Assembly (NCBI RefSeq): GCF_001659605.2
Contig: NC_035172.2
Coordinates: 30,927,342-30,991,341, forward strand
Direction: 5' to 3'
Length of the DNA: 64,000 nt
Source: Manihot esculenta
Lineage: Eukaryota > Streptophyta > Magnoliopsida > Malpighiales > Euphorbiaceae
Under the pieces are notes generated by a model that did not search any database, was not told the DNA's origin, and worked only from the letters and a program-made list of their open reading frames with translations. Positions 49,344-62,049 of this stretch are shown piece after piece. Numbering within the stretch: position 1 is the first letter of the stretch; each line of letters starts with the position of its first letter. The position numbers were made by a program, and so were the translations under genes.

Positions 49344-51647
49344 TTTCTATTCTTTCGTGTTTCCCTTCCAAGAGAAGAATCGGAAACGGTGATGATGCTA
49401 CCGAGTCCGAGAAGGATTGCTATCGGCCATCCAGGTTTGGTGGGTTGGGAAGTGATGCAACGACGAGTTGGTGCACGGAATTTGAGACATGTCTAGTCTT
49501 TAGTGAGCCACGGAAGCTGTTTCAAGGGGTTTTTCCTTTCAAAAAAAATTTTTTTAGAGTTAGAGCGAAACTTATGTAAACTGCAATCCTTTTTATTAAA
49601 AACGAAGTCTTATTTGATTCATATGTTTATCTTTTAAAAAGTCATTTATCAGAATTTAATTTAATTAAGTTGGGTATTTAAAGTTTAAATGTGTTATTTT
49701 TGAGAAGTGGTTTATTATAATTTAATTTAATTTAATTGAATAAGTAAATTTTTTTTTTAAATTTAACTTTTTGAGAAGTGGAGAAAAAAAGTCAACTAAA
49801 CAAAAATAATTTTATATTTATTAAAAATTTTAAATTTTTTAATTGAGTTATCTCAAAACAGAAATAATTTTTTTATTTATTGGAAATTTGAAGTCTTTTA
49901 ATTAAGTTATCCCAATTAAATAAGGTGGAAATTAGACTTTGTTATATGTGAAACTTAATTTATATTTTTTTATAATTTTTAATAAAATAATTTGTTTTTT
50001 ATTATTTAATTTTAATTTTAAAAATAAAATATATTAATAAATACATATAAAAATATTAATAAAATTCTGAAAATTTTTTTTAAAAAAATTATTTTATTTA
50101 AAATAATTTAATTTTTCTTTTTATTAAAAAAAATATTTTTTATTAATTAAATTTTTAATACTGCAAACATTAAAAAGTATAGAAGATATTTTCTTCAAAA
50201 ATGTTTTCCTACCGACCATCAAAATCTTAATATGTTTCTAATTTTTTTATTTAAATTATTAGGTGAGTATTATTTCATTTAAACCAAATACATCAATCAA
50301 ATTAAATCCAATGAAAATTTTAATTTAATTTATTAATTAATTGGTATAATTCGATTTAATTATAATTTTTAAAAATTTTAATTTAATCGATTCATTTTAT
50401 TTTTAAAGTAAAATTTCGGTAAAATGAAATCAAACCAATATATACAATGTTTAAGAGACTTTTATTATTGAGTGTGCTATCGCTTGGTTACTTGTTTTTC
50501 AAATGAGTTGCAAGAACTGGAGTTGCATTACTATGGAGATTTATTATTAAGGACATTTCATATTATTGTAGAAAGATTTGAGGTTTTGTTTTTGGGTATT
50601 TATTTTAAATTAGATTTAATTTTTCGATTATTCATTTTTTAAATTATAAATTTTATGATTTTGATAATTTATCAAATATTAATTGAAATATTTATGAAAA
50701 GTTGAAATTTTTATATGAATTGTATTATGCTTAAATTGGGAAATCGTTCAATTTTGTGATATGAATTATGTTATGTTAAAACTTCAAAACTTCGGGTGTT
50801 GTTTGTTCAAATTGTGTTATGGTGGCTGCAATCTTGTAGGGAGAACCGATTGGTTGTAGCCAAATCAAATTGATTTATTTCGATTTGATTCAATATGATT
50901 CAATTGATCTTATAAATCGATTTGATTTAGTTTTAAATTTTAAATAAATTTTAATTTTAATTTTTATTGGATTATCAAAATAAAAAGTTAATTAGAGTGG
51001 TGATTGTTGTATCGGATCTATTGCTTTTATCTTCTGTTTGATTCTTATTGACTGTTTTTTTTTTGGGTTTTTTTACTAGGCCAGAGGTTTTGTATTTTTG
51101 GTGTAACTGTGCATCCCAACTCTCTCTCACATCGTGAATAGGCTGTGTAGACTTTTTTTTTTCCCTTTTACTATTATTTATTGGTCCATATTTTTCGAAT
51201 TCTTGGTGTTGGTTTATACGATAGAGATGATGCTAAACCTATTTAGAGGGCTTTAACTTCAGCCTCATGTGGGAAGGGTTTTCACATGCATGGCGTCAAC
51301 AACCTAATTAAGGCGCACCGATATATCTAGTGGATATTGCTTTTGTTAGTCTTTTTTGATTGGATTTCGCAGAGCATCCTTCTTCGATTCGCTGCGGTAG
51401 GTGGTTGATTCAAGCTATTGATATATTTCTTTTTGATTGCGTGTTCATTTACATATTTCTCTTTGATTGCGTGTTTTTATAATTTTCATTTTACTATTTT
51501 TATTTTAAACTCTATATTTTTTAGTCTCATTGGCAACTGATGAGTCGATCTAATGTGGTTGTGTGGTTGTTTGGTTGCGTCTGCTTGGTTACTTGTTTTT
51601 GTCTGTGTTAAATTTATTTTAATTTTTTTTTATTTTAGATTTTGGGG
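49344..51647. other. Intergenic spacer beyond the J-domain gene
   Basis: Starts with the 5' flank of the minus-strand J-domain gene. A short ORF 49313-49579 (+) overlaps its first exon antisense and is not supported. The rest is AT-rich. A block at about 49970-50200 resembles 61330-61690. A partial GATTTGATTCAAT-rich stretch at 50850-50990 recalls the MITE-like family termini. No gene recognised. Confidence 0.55.
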
Positions 51648-52496
51648 TTTTTTTTAAGCAAAATTACTGATTGTATTAATAAAATTTCATCAAATAAAAA
51701 GGGAAATCATTCCAAATACAGAGACAATTATATCCGATAGATTCTCAGTTAGAATAGTATTACAACGAATCCATCTAACATAAATATCCGTTCTAGAGTC
51801 TAATAAAGATTTACAATCATTCAAAATCAAACTCCTGTATAAGATAATTTAGCAAAAATACTCATCAAGTGTCTATCTAAACCCTTGCATAAGATAATTT
51901 GACAAAAATACTCTTCATTCTTTCTCATCTCTCGAACATAAATTATTAAAGTCTCACAAATAAAATTACAGAATAGAGCTTCTACGAGATAAATCTCGAA
52001 TAAGGTTTCAAGATTGATATCGTCGTTGCGATTCCGGAAACCCATAATAACTAGTAAACCTCCCTTGAACATTACCTTCCGAAACAACCGAATCAATAAA
52101 ATTTGAATAAAAGCCAACCACAGAAACAAACCTATGACTCTTCCACATTAACGAAAGGCCTCCTCCCAATCCTTATCTATTAATTGAGAAACAATCATCA
52201 AAGTGTAAAAAATTACGAAATAATTCCATACGAGAACTAAGAACTTTTGTTTCCATCAAAAATAAAATGTCCGGCTTGTAACTAGGAACCAAATCCTTCA
52301 ATGCATTAACTGTCCGAGGATTGCCGCCATAAATCTGCCAAAAAGATCTACATATTTTGAAAATTGATTGGATTGTATATGAGAAACATCACCACCAGAA
52401 ATCATAAGTGATGATAGGAATATCTCTAGAGCTCTTAATAGGGATAACAACATTTTCTTCTTTATCGATAGTTAATTGACGCAGATCGTCTTCCAT
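51648..52496 (-). pseudogene. Truncated L1-type LINE remnant (endonuclease part)
   Basis: The minus-strand reading starts with an ATG at 52496 (MEDDLRQLTIDKEE). After stops it gives GNPRTVNALKDLVPSYKPDI LFLMETKVLSSRMELFRNFL, then GLGGGLSLMWKSHRFVSVVG and an FPESQRR...DFNNLCSRDEKE series. These match the apurinic endonuclease domain of plant LINEs (NPRTVxALKxLV...PDIVFLMETK; GGLALxW; the GDFNxL site). The reverse transcriptase is missing. The minus strand ends in an A-run at about 51655-51648, as expected for a LINE tail. An internal deletion seems to join the endonuclease to the 3' end. Confidence 0.75.
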
Positions 52497-53560
52497 GAGA
52501 AGGAGAAATAAGAAGTTAGATCTAAGAAAGAAAAAAAGGCAAGAGTATAGAGTTACAAAGGAATTACAGAGGAAAACTTAATACAAATTTTCAAAACGCT
52601 ATGAGATTTTGGTGTTTATTAGCAACTTTTTGTAAGCATTTTAAAAATGCAATTATCTTTGCAGGGTGAAGAAAAAGTTATTTTTATATTTAATTTAAAA
52701 ATTAAAAACTCAAATTTATTATTTTGAGTTAAATTAAATTTAAGTTTAAAATTTTAAGTTAATTGAAACAACAAATTAAAAATTGAAAAAATTAAACATT
52801 AAATCATTATTATTATCAAGTTCATATATCATAATGTCGATTTTATATGAAAATAAATTTAATAATAATATTTAAATAAATATAGTTTAATTTTATAAAT
52901 AATAATATATTTTTTGTTTCATAATTTTTGTTAAAATTATTTTTTTTTTCTAGCTATAATCACATATAAATTAATTATTATAATTTTATTTAATTTTATT
53001 TTAATTTCAAGAAATCTCTTTAAATATTTTTTAATATTTAATAAATTTTAATATATTTAAAATAAATATAATTAAAAATTAATAAAAAAACTATATTTTT
53101 TAATATGTGTAAAAAATAAAAATAATAAAACAAATAAAGTATAATTTAATTAATTTTACATAAATTTATATATTGAATATAGCACTTATATGTAAAAAGA
53201 ATCGGATGCACTCCTTTTAGTATATTATTGAATAAATTATAATTATGTCTTTGAGATATTGTTAGTTTTTAGTTATTTTCAATAATTTTACATAATTTGA
53301 AATAATATATATATTACTCATTAAGAAATTAATTAAATTTTCAAAACACCATATTTTATAAAATTTTATGCATAAACAAAATCTAATATATAGTTATGAT
53401 TTAAATTATCAGTTTGTATTATTTTTTAAATTAATATATTATATACTTAGTTAATAGTGATTATTTTAACTATAATTGTTAAATGAATATATAATAATAA
53501 TATAAATAGAAATTATTTAAAATATATTGTTATTATGAGCAGGTACGTTATTCATATTAT
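52497..53560. other. AT-rich spacer upstream of the LEA gene
   Basis: AT-rich sequence with no coding sense. Composition changes just before 53560, where the LEA promoter motifs begin. Confidence 0.6.
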
Positions 53561-53576
53561 TTATGCAGAGCAGAAG

Positions 53577-53673
53577 ACACGTAGAGCCAACTACACATGC
53601 AAACTGGACACGTACGTACCCACAGTCTCAACATTTGGCGAAGCTACAGCTAGCGGGAAAACTCCATATAAGG
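53577..53673 (+). promoter_or_regulatory. LEA18 promoter: ABRE-like, RY and TATA-like motifs
   Basis: ACACGT occurs at 53577-53582 and again at 53608-53613 (inside ACACGTACGTAC). An RY element CATGCA lies at 53596-53601. A TATATAAGG-type box follows at about 53665-53673, some 45 bases before the ATG. ABRE plus RY spacing of this kind is typical of ABA- and ABI3-controlled seed genes. Confidence 0.65.
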
Positions 53674-53716
53674 TGGCAACTGGCAACCGAGTTCAGACCA
53701 GAAACATAATCATCAT

Positions 53717-54010
53717 ATGAAGAAGCAGCAGGGTCAAAACATGGAGAAAAAGCCAGAGAATGATCAAGAGCAAAAGAACGTAAAGAGCTTAGAGGGCCTC
53801 CCAGTTGAGGATAGCCCTTATCTGCAATACAAGGATTTGGAGGATTACAAGCAGAAGGGCTATGGAACTCAAGGCCATCTCCCACCCAAGCCTGGCCGAG
53901 GCGCCGGTGCCACCGATGCACCCACTCTCTCTGGTGGCTCGGTCCCCCGTGAGTCTGATGTTAGTACTATCGATGCTATAACCAATCGTCGCAATCAAGG
54001 GACTCGCTAA
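53717..54010 (+). CDS. LEA_6 family protein (LEA18 type)
   Basis: Intronless ORF of 97 residues. The conserved core is LEGLPVEDSPYLQYKDLEDYKQKGYGTQGH followed by a Pro/Gly-rich PKPGRGAGATDAPTLSGG; this is the signature of the LEA_6 family (PvLEA18). The N-terminus is strongly hydrophilic and charged (MKKQQGQNMEKKPENDQEQK). No signal peptide or membrane helix is seen. Such proteins are small, disordered and induced by ABA, desiccation or seed maturation; the exact role is unproven. The start is the first ATG of the frame that contains the motif; Met9 is a possible alternative. Upstream ABRE and RY motifs support seed or stress expression. Confidence 0.95.
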   Translation: MKKQQGQNMEKKPENDQEQKNVKSLEGLPVEDSPYLQYKDLEDYKQKGYGTQGHLPPKPGRGAGATDAPTLSGGSVPRESDVSTIDAITNRRNQGTR

Positions 54011-54189
54011 AATTATATGAATCACTTATATATTGATATATATATGATGAGGAAGATTGAGATTCTCAATTAGTTAATAATTTTGTATTTTCCTTTTTCA
54101 TTAAATTGCCCTATGCTTTTTAGAAGAAATAAACCTTCTTCCTTTTCTCATTTTGAATGTGTTATGTATTGTGATTTTTTTTTTTTTAA

Positions 54190-55140
54190 TCAAAATGTAT
54201 TGGGTGTAATTTAACCGAGTTAAACGTAAGCTCGATGAATAAAAAAATTTCAAAGTTCGACTTATTCTTAATAAGCTTACGCTCTCGATTTTTATTACTT
54301 AACAAGATTGGGCCGCGTTGATCTCTCAACTAAGACTAAAATGGACCTTATGAGCCCAAATTCATTTTAAGCTCGGCCCAAAATTTTCATGCCGAATCGC
54401 TAGGGCCGTATTCAAGCGGAGGCGCGGATGGTTTTGATAAGAAAATAAATTAAAAATTCATACTCGATTAAAAAATAAATTTAAAAATTTGATTTTGAAT
54501 TCGAGTTTGATTTATAAAATAAATATTAAATTTTATAAAATAAATATTAAATTTGAATTTGATTTGAAAAACGTGTATCATATAAATATTAAATTTTATA
54601 AAATAAATATTAAATTTGAATTCGAGTTTAATTTATAAAATAAATATTAAATTTTATAAAATAAATATTAAATTTAAATTTGATTATAAATTTATAAATT
54701 TTATAAAATAAATATTAAATTTGAGTTCGTGATGATCTGAAAAATTTCGATTTTAAATTTATTTAAATTTAAATTTGAATTCGATTATATTATAAATAAA
54801 TTTAATATAATTTAAATTTATTTCAATTATAAATAAATATAAATTATAAAATTATTAAGAAACTTTTAAATTTAATTTTTTTATTTAATTAAATCTTTCA
54901 AACTCAAAACTAATAAAAAAATTATAAAATAATTATTTTTTTATAAAAAGTCACAATTTTTCACATTTTTTCAATTTTGAATGTGAGATTAGTGTTAGCA
55001 AATAAATTTATTTGCGAGCCTGTTTACGAGTTTGTTTACGAGCCTAAACGAGTCGAGTCCAATCGAACTTTTATCGAGTTGAGTTTCGAATAGCTCAAAA
55101 ATAATTTAATTCGTTTATATCTCTACAAATCGCATTGATT
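54190..55140. repeat. Repeat cluster with 'cgagc/gctcg' motifs and 22-bp AT tandem units
   Basis: Bounded by AGCTCGATGAAT-like (54229) and TTTACGAGCCTAAACGAGTC-like (55030) sequences that recall dispersed repeats. In 54495-54725 the unit AAATTTTATAAAATAAATATT recurs about five times with AAATTTGAATTCGAGTTTG-type spacers. No coding capacity. Confidence 0.55.
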
Positions 55141-57180
55141 ATATTATATTTGTACTAGAAATTACTTGTGCAATTTTGCTGATAAAAAGTTGACATGTAC
55201 AACTCTTTTAAAGATAATTTTAGGTTAATATACATATCACTAGTAGGATTAATCTGGTGATGAATAATAAGATTTATTTAGCACTTGATATTTAAGAAAT
55301 TGAAGGGTTAATATTTTCAAATGCCACATAACGTTTTGTAACTAAAAAAAATACTAACAACTTCAGATATTTCTAGATTAATGTGAATTTTGGTAGACAT
55401 TGTACTGTTAAGGTTGACTTCGTCTAAATAAAAAGGCAAAATATTAGTTGATATTTTTAAGTGAATTGTTAATTAAATAGAATAAATTAATTACCTCTGA
55501 AATACTTAACAATGTTCCAATAAATATAAAAATAACTAGTCTATTTTGTTCTTCTTTGAAAATGTGAGCTTCCAGAAATTCGAAAGCCATTTTTTTTCAA
55601 CGATTCTTCTTATCTACATTTTAAAAATAATTAAAAAAATTAAAAATATTAAGGCAATGACTATATTTAAAATTGTATGTGGTGTTTTGAATTTTAACAT
55701 CTCTCCTTCGACCAATCTTGTTATCTATGCGTATTGTTTGAACATATCCTACAAATATGATTTATCCAAGAACATTTACTCAATATCAAATAATTAATCA
55801 TATAAAATACTTGATGAGAGATGTATCACTCCCACATGATGCATTGATTTCTTCAAACTCTATAAAAAAAAAAAATCAATCAAAGGGAGTCAATAGTTTA
55901 TTTAAATTAATCTTTTTGATAAATGCATTACACATTAATTTAATATGGAATGAATGCTACTCGATCTATAATTTTTTTGATAGAGCAACATAGCAAATCA
56001 AAATATATGATAAATTTCTCTTTTTCAGAAAACAATAGCTTAAATAGATTAACATCTTATTTCTTCGTAAATTATTGTATGTATCTCCTTTTTCATTAAT
56101 TATAAAAAAAATCAAAACTAAACAACTCGGCTGGATTGTTGGGGCTAAAGAAGTTCCAAATTCTTGCAATTCTCATTATAATTCTGACATTATTACTATT
56201 TTTCACTAATTTCTGATAATAGTATATACGACGTGATTCTTCAATTAAAAGAATATATATTTTTTTTAATCAAATTAAAAGAATATATTATCAACTAATA
56301 TAATATTTAAATATAATCATAGAAATATAAAGCTCCAAAAGAATGGTAAATTAATTACAATAAGTTAGTTTAACATAATTATAGTAATAAAAGAAACTAA
56401 ACACGTTCATTGACAATGAAGAATTTAATCTTCTATAATATAACGAATTATAGGTAAAAATTATAAATAATGATAATTTAGAAATATTCAAATTATTTAT
56501 TTAAATTTAAAATCCGTATAACATAAAATTAATTACAATCAATTAATTCAATATGATCATAGGCAAATTCAATTTAAAATTTATAAATAATGATAATTTA
56601 TAAATCTTGTACATTAAGAATTAAAATGACGATAACAGCAACCAAAAAATAATACCAACAGTTGCAAAAAACTAAAATATTATAATAATAATTATTATTT
56701 ATTTAGCAAAACTATTTATTTATAAAGATAATTTGTAAGTATTGTCTTTATTTTATGTAACATATTATAAATAATGGAAATTTTAAAATATCTCGTTTAT
56801 GGTTAATAATTAAAATTAAGTAAGAAAATTTAATGTATATTAGTTATAGTGAAACTGCACCACCAAAAATAATTTTTACATGTCTTTTTTCATATTTAAA
56901 ATTAAATATATATATTTAGCTTGATAAAAAATGAAAATTAAAAAAAAAATTGCAGTTAAATTTCAATCTGTAGATAATAATAGGTTGGCTATTCTGGCAA
57001 TGGGCTAATAAACTCCTATAACCGATAAATAAATTCAATTGCCCATGTGGGCCGATGGTCCACGGCTTCCAAATGGCAACTCAATTTAATTTGTTTTTTA
57101 AAGAGCTAAATATCATCTCAACCGTCCATTACATCATTTCCAAATATGCCCTACCTATAATATTGATCTAAAAGGAAAAT
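55141..57180. other. AT-rich spacer
   Basis: About 2 kb, AT-rich. The ORFs at 55546-55993 are low-complexity and not recognisable. No RNA or promoter signals seen. Confidence 0.55.
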
Positions 57181-57199
57181 AATAAAACCCTTAACAATT

Positions 57200-57535
57200 A
57201 ATCAATTTCTCTTCCACCTTCTTTGTGCACGACAATGGTAAAAAATCATAGATCCTCTTTTTGCCTCCTCTCACGAACGACATTAGCATCAATCCTCCTT
57301 TCACCCTCTTTATGTACACCGATCCTCTGTCTGCCTCTCCTCACGTGCATCAATTCTCCTCCAATTAATCGATTCCTCTTCCACCTTCTTTGTGCATGAC
57401 AGCCGTAAAAAAATAACCATCCTTCTTTTGCCTCCTCTCACGAACGACATTGGCACCAATCCTCCTTCCACCCCCTTATGCGCACCAATCCTCCATCCGC
57501 CTCTCCTCATGCGCACCAATTCTTCTCCTGCCTCC
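57200..57535. repeat. Pyrimidine-rich tandem duplication, about 167-bp unit
   Basis: Copy one starts at AATCAATTTCTCTTCCACCT (57200), copy two at AATCGATTCCTCTTCCACCT (57367). Each holds GCCTCCTCTCACGAACGACA and, further on, GCCTCTCCTCA. Shorter CACCAATCCTCC-type subrepeats occur inside. Overlapping ORFs on both strands arise from this repeat and are not considered genes. Confidence 0.8.
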
Positions 57536-58640
57536 CCTCATGTACGACTACCGCTTCTCTTTCCTACATCTCACATGCTTTTTCGAAGGAAAAGACACTC
57601 TAAGTTGTTCTAACAAACTGAAGCAATCCATAACCCTTAGGACAACCAACTTAGTGCCTCATTATAGGCCAATATCACGAGAAATGAAAATTAAAGGCAT
57701 TGCTTCCATTGACGGCCACAGATCTGCCGGAGCAAAACAACGAAGGCAAAAAATTGAAAGATAAGCAACTTTTTTATTTTATTTGTTTCTGATCTTGAAT
57801 ATCGAAAGATAAGCGTCTAATTTATAACTTCTTAATTTTTATTTGTTTGATCTTAAATCTTTACGGTACTACTATATTGCATGCTCTGTTTATAATAATT
57901 TTTTTTTAAAGAAAAAAATACTCATGTAAACCGTATTTATTGTAGAAATAATATTTTTTTAAATGACCCATGAAGCTTGTGATCACTGTGGAGGAGAAGA
58001 AGGCAAGACAATGCACCAGAACACCAATTGGCTAAGTAACGATTTTAAAGCTAAGTAAAAATTATATGGCATTAAAATTATTTCTTTTAACCTCTTTTCT
58101 CTTTGATTATTCAATTAAAGTACTGAAATTAATTTTTTAATTTTTAAAATCATATTGCTAAGAAAAAATATAAAATACAATGTCATATTAATTATATCTT
58201 ATATTTTATTTATGTTTTAATTTATTGATATATTACACGATTTGTCTGTTTTGCTAATATAATTCTATTTCAATTTTACTTTGTATTTTATCCTTGTTTA
58301 AATTTTATTTTGCCCATAGTTGTTAATATGATTTGTCTGGTTTGCCTACTTACCTTGTTACACTTGTGTAAACACGTTTTTAAATCCATCCATTGCTTGA
58401 ATTAAATATGCTTCAATGCATTCAATTAATAGATGATGACTTAAAAAGAACTAAATATGCCCTCTCTAATGATATATTCATAAATTATCTTAAAATTAAA
58501 TAATATTTAACAACACAAAGGAATTAAGAAGACAAAATATTATAAAAGAGCTTAAATCACTTTAAACATTCAAAACTAAAGGAAAAATAAACAATTAAAT
58601 AGTTACAACTCGAACTTAATATATCTAAGGGCTCAAAAGA
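57536..58640. other. Spacer
   Basis: AT-rich. A palindromic GTTACACTTGTGTAAAC sits at about 58358. Nothing recognisable as a gene. Confidence 0.5.
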
Positions 58641-58769
58641 AGCTGCCTCCTACACATTACCATTAACCATATTGTTAACAAAAATTTTGAACATCTTCAG
58701 GATTTTAGCCAATTTGTGAGCTATTTTTTTAACATTTTTAAACTTAGATACTAATGAAGTATAGGATTT

Positions 58770-59099
58770 TTATAAAGTTTGAAATTGTTCTTGCATCTCA
58801 TGGTACTTAGCTTGTAATTCAAGAAAAGCTTGCACATAGTTATTCTTTATAACTGTCAAATCCCTATAATTGTAGTCCTGAACTTCAAATTCATAAATGG
58901 CCTTTAAAGAATCCAAAGCAGCTACAACCACAGTTGCAACTACAACCACAGTTGCAACATACTTAACATCTTTTATGCTAACATTACTAATTCCAGTTTG
59001 ATAAGAAATTATCTTACTTTCCTCATTATTATGATGCAAATAGACAACTTTAACATAAAAGGTTCGTAAAGTATGGGAGAGGGTTTTGGAGTCGAGCAT
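58770..59099 (-). CDS. Unrecognised 109-residue ORF
   Basis: Minus-strand ORF with a start codon. A hydrophobic YVATVVVVATVVVAALDSL segment comes from a 23-bp duplication (GTTGCAACTACAACCACA recurs near 58929 and 58947). The C-terminal half, VQDYNYRDLTVIKNNYVQAF LELQAKYHEMQEQFQTL, could form a helix or coiled coil. I do not recognise the family. It might be a leftover from a transposon or a chance ORF; no supporting promoter or splice signals are seen. Confidence 0.2.
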   Translation of the reverse strand: MLDSKTLSHTLRTFYVKVVYLHHNNEESKIISYQTGISNVSIKDVKYVATVVVVATVVVAALDSLKAIYEFEVQDYNYRDLTVIKNNYVQAFLELQAKYHEMQEQFQTL

Positions 59100-59779
59100 T
59101 CAACAATTTTGTATCATGCAAGTTCTATTCCAAATTTAGCACTTCAGGTGTATGGAAAAGTTGTAGTTTAGCACGTGAGTGAGTAGGCAATTAATAAAGA
59201 AAAATTACTATTTAGTCCTTATACTATGAGAAAACTCATTAGTTAGTTCATCAAATTTAAAAAATATATTAAAACGTTTTTGACGTTTTAAAAAATTTAC
59301 TATTTAATTCCTCCATTAATTTTGCAGTTAAATATTTTACTATTTAATTTCTATGGTTTTAAAAAACTTATTAATTGATCCTTCGAGTTTTTAAAAAATT
59401 TACTAATTAGTCTTTTTTTTATTAGGGGCATTAGATTTTTTTACTATACTTAACTGCTAAAACTAATGGATGAATTATGTAGTAGACTTTTTGAAACGTT
59501 AAAAATATTTTAATGTATTTTTTAAAATCGAAATATTAACCAGTGAATTTTCTCATATTACAAGGACTAAATAATAATTTTTTCTTCATAGAAAGAAGAA
59601 ACGGAGAATAGCCAAATATATACTATTTGAGATTATTCCATTTTACACTTAGACTAAAATTATAAATTCAAAAGAATCATAACAATTAAATACAAATTAA
59701 CCTTGTCATCGATCATCCATGAGAAAGAATATTTTTGGCTAATCTCTTTTATTGCTGATTATATTCTAATTTTGCTTAT

Positions 59780-60490
59780 TGCACTCTAAATTTTCATAAA
59801 ATGATGAGAATGCAATTCCATTATCTCCCTGGAACTGCAAAGGACAGGAAAAAGTTGCTGGTGTAGCAGGTCTTCTTGATAGGGAATTTGTGACCCTATT
59901 ATCAACTCTCTTGCAGACGTGATCTTGTAATCCAGTCCTAGTAGTTTGGAGATTTCTTTTTGTTGTAAGTTGGCATGAAGCCTGTCTGTTACAATGGAAT
60001 TTGATACGTTCATGATAAGTCTTAATAAAAAACTATTCCTTATCTAGATAATGCCTCTATTTGGTGGCCGCAAATGTTATGCCCATCAACTCTTTTCATA
60101 AATTGACATCCTCTGTCCTTAGGCCAAAAAGCCTTAGAGATATATGCATTTGCATGGCCTTATTGCTGAAGAACGGCTCCTACACGTCAATTAACAGCAT
60201 CAATTTCCACTATAAAGGATTTGGAAAAATCAAGAATTTCCAAAACAAGAGCCTGAGCCATGGAATTTTAGAGGGATTCAAGAGTCTATTGAGATGACTC
60301 ATTCCAATGGAAAGACTCATTCTTAATTAAATTTGCAAAGGGCTTACTAATGACACAATGGTGATGAAAAAAGTCGACTAGAAATCTTGTAAGTTTGCTT
60401 GCTAAAGTTGGAGTGAAGCAAGAAACCATTGCTTGCAATTTCTCAGGATCAACAGACACCCTTTTGCCAGAAATTCAATTTCCTTTTGAC
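59780..60490 (-). pseudogene. Gypsy RT-RNase H fossil
   Basis: The minus-strand reading, with several stops and frameshifts, gives VSVDPEKLQAMVSCFTPTLA (RT thumb), KPFANLIKNESFHWNESSQ, then the RNase H opening FSKSFIVEIDAVNxRVGAVL QQ, AYISKAFWPKD, and RLHANLQQKEISKLLGLDY. These follow the order of the Ty3/gypsy RT C-terminus and RNase H. The first RNase H Asp is retained in EIDA. No LTRs are recognised nearby. Confidence 0.85.
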
Positions 60491-62030
60491 CAAAAGTACA
60501 TTAAGATCTCCAAGCAATAGCTAGAAACATTCAATGGTTGGTTTGAATCAAATTTGAAATTAAACCATTTTCATTCATCATAACACATAAATTAATTGAT
60601 TTTATAACTAAATTCAATCAATTCATATATTTTTTTATTAAATGCTTAATCATTCAAACTGTCTATTAACTTATATTCCATCCACTATTAAAATTAATTT
60701 ATTAATTAATAATATATTAATTATAAAATATAATAAAAAATAATTCAAATCTCTAACTGCAAATTTGTTAATATAATAAAAACACAATCGAAATAAATGA
60801 GAAAGTATGATAAAAAATTAAATAAAAATAAAATAATTAAATTTAGATATTATAAAAAATATTTAATTAATTTTATAAATTATACTATTTTAAATCTTGT
60901 AGTTTAATCTCAAAATAAAAATTTTATTTTTATTTTTATTTTTTCAGAAATTTAAAAAAGTGAAAATAAAAAATTAAATATTGTAGAAATTAGAAAGTGG
61001 CTACTTTTAAAATTTTTTTAAAAAACATGGCTATTTTTAAATTTTAAATTTTACGTAAATTAAAAATTAAAATAATTTATACATATTAATTTAACTTTTT
61101 TCATAAATATGACTAATTTTAGTTTTATAAAAATTAAAAAATTATTGCACTCAAAATAATTACAGAAAAATAAAATAATGTATTTATAAAATATACCGTA
61201 GATGTAAAAATATGGCTAATTTTTAATTTTTTAAAAATTAAAAAATAAAAATAAAAATAAAATAATTGAATTAAGATATTATATTTCTAATAATAATAGA
61301 GATAAAAAAATCTAATTAATATTATATGCAAACTAAGTGTCTATTTATTTGCAGAAAATAATTTGCATTTATAAAATATTTTTTGAGAAAAATATTTTCC
61401 AAAAAAATAACTTTTGAATAAAAGAATTTATTTTTCATTATTTAATTTTAATTTTCAAAATAAAATTTATTAAAAAGTTTATATATAAAAACGTTAATAA
61501 AAATTTTAAAAATGACATTTTCGTTTTAAAAACAGAAAGTCAATTTTTTTAAAAGGGCTTATTCTTTATTTGACTGAAAAAATATTTTTTATTAACTAAA
61601 TTTTTAAAATTTTCAAAATGTTAGAAAATATGAAAAATATTTAGTTAAAAATTATTTTATGTGAAATAAACGAAATTTAAATATAAAAAAAATAAGAGAT
61701 GATAGAATTTAAGATATGTATATATATAAGACGGTTTTTTGTTAGTTAACCAATAAAAATCAACAAAAAATATATAAATTGGATGAAATATTCAAATCAA
61801 TCCAATTTAACCTTTGACTAAATTTATTGGTTTTGGTTGGATTGGATTGATTTGGTTGGATTTCATGAATTGAATTAATCTATAAACACCTTTACTGTTA
61901 GACTCGCAAAATCTTAAACACTCTCTCAATACTACATTTGAGATTTGAGATAAAGTCTATAAATTAAAATATCATCGTAATGAGAGAAAAAATTTTCTAA
62001 AATAATGTTGAAAAATGATAATTGAGTTTT
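60491..62030. other. AT-rich spacer
   Basis: AT-rich. The part at 61330-61690 resembles 49970-50200 and may be a dispersed repeat. A GGTTTTGGTTGGATTGGATT stretch near 61830 has a weak inverted partner near 61795. No genes. Confidence 0.5.
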
Positions 62031-62049
62031 TGAAAAGTAGGAGCATTAT

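Noticed and set aside
49313..49579. 88-residue plus-strand ORF next to the J-domain start
   Set aside because: It overlaps the J-domain first exon antisense and has no recognisable family.
57310..57764. ORFs in the pyrimidine-rich repeat
   Set aside because: Overlapping ORFs on both strands come from biased composition and tandem duplication.
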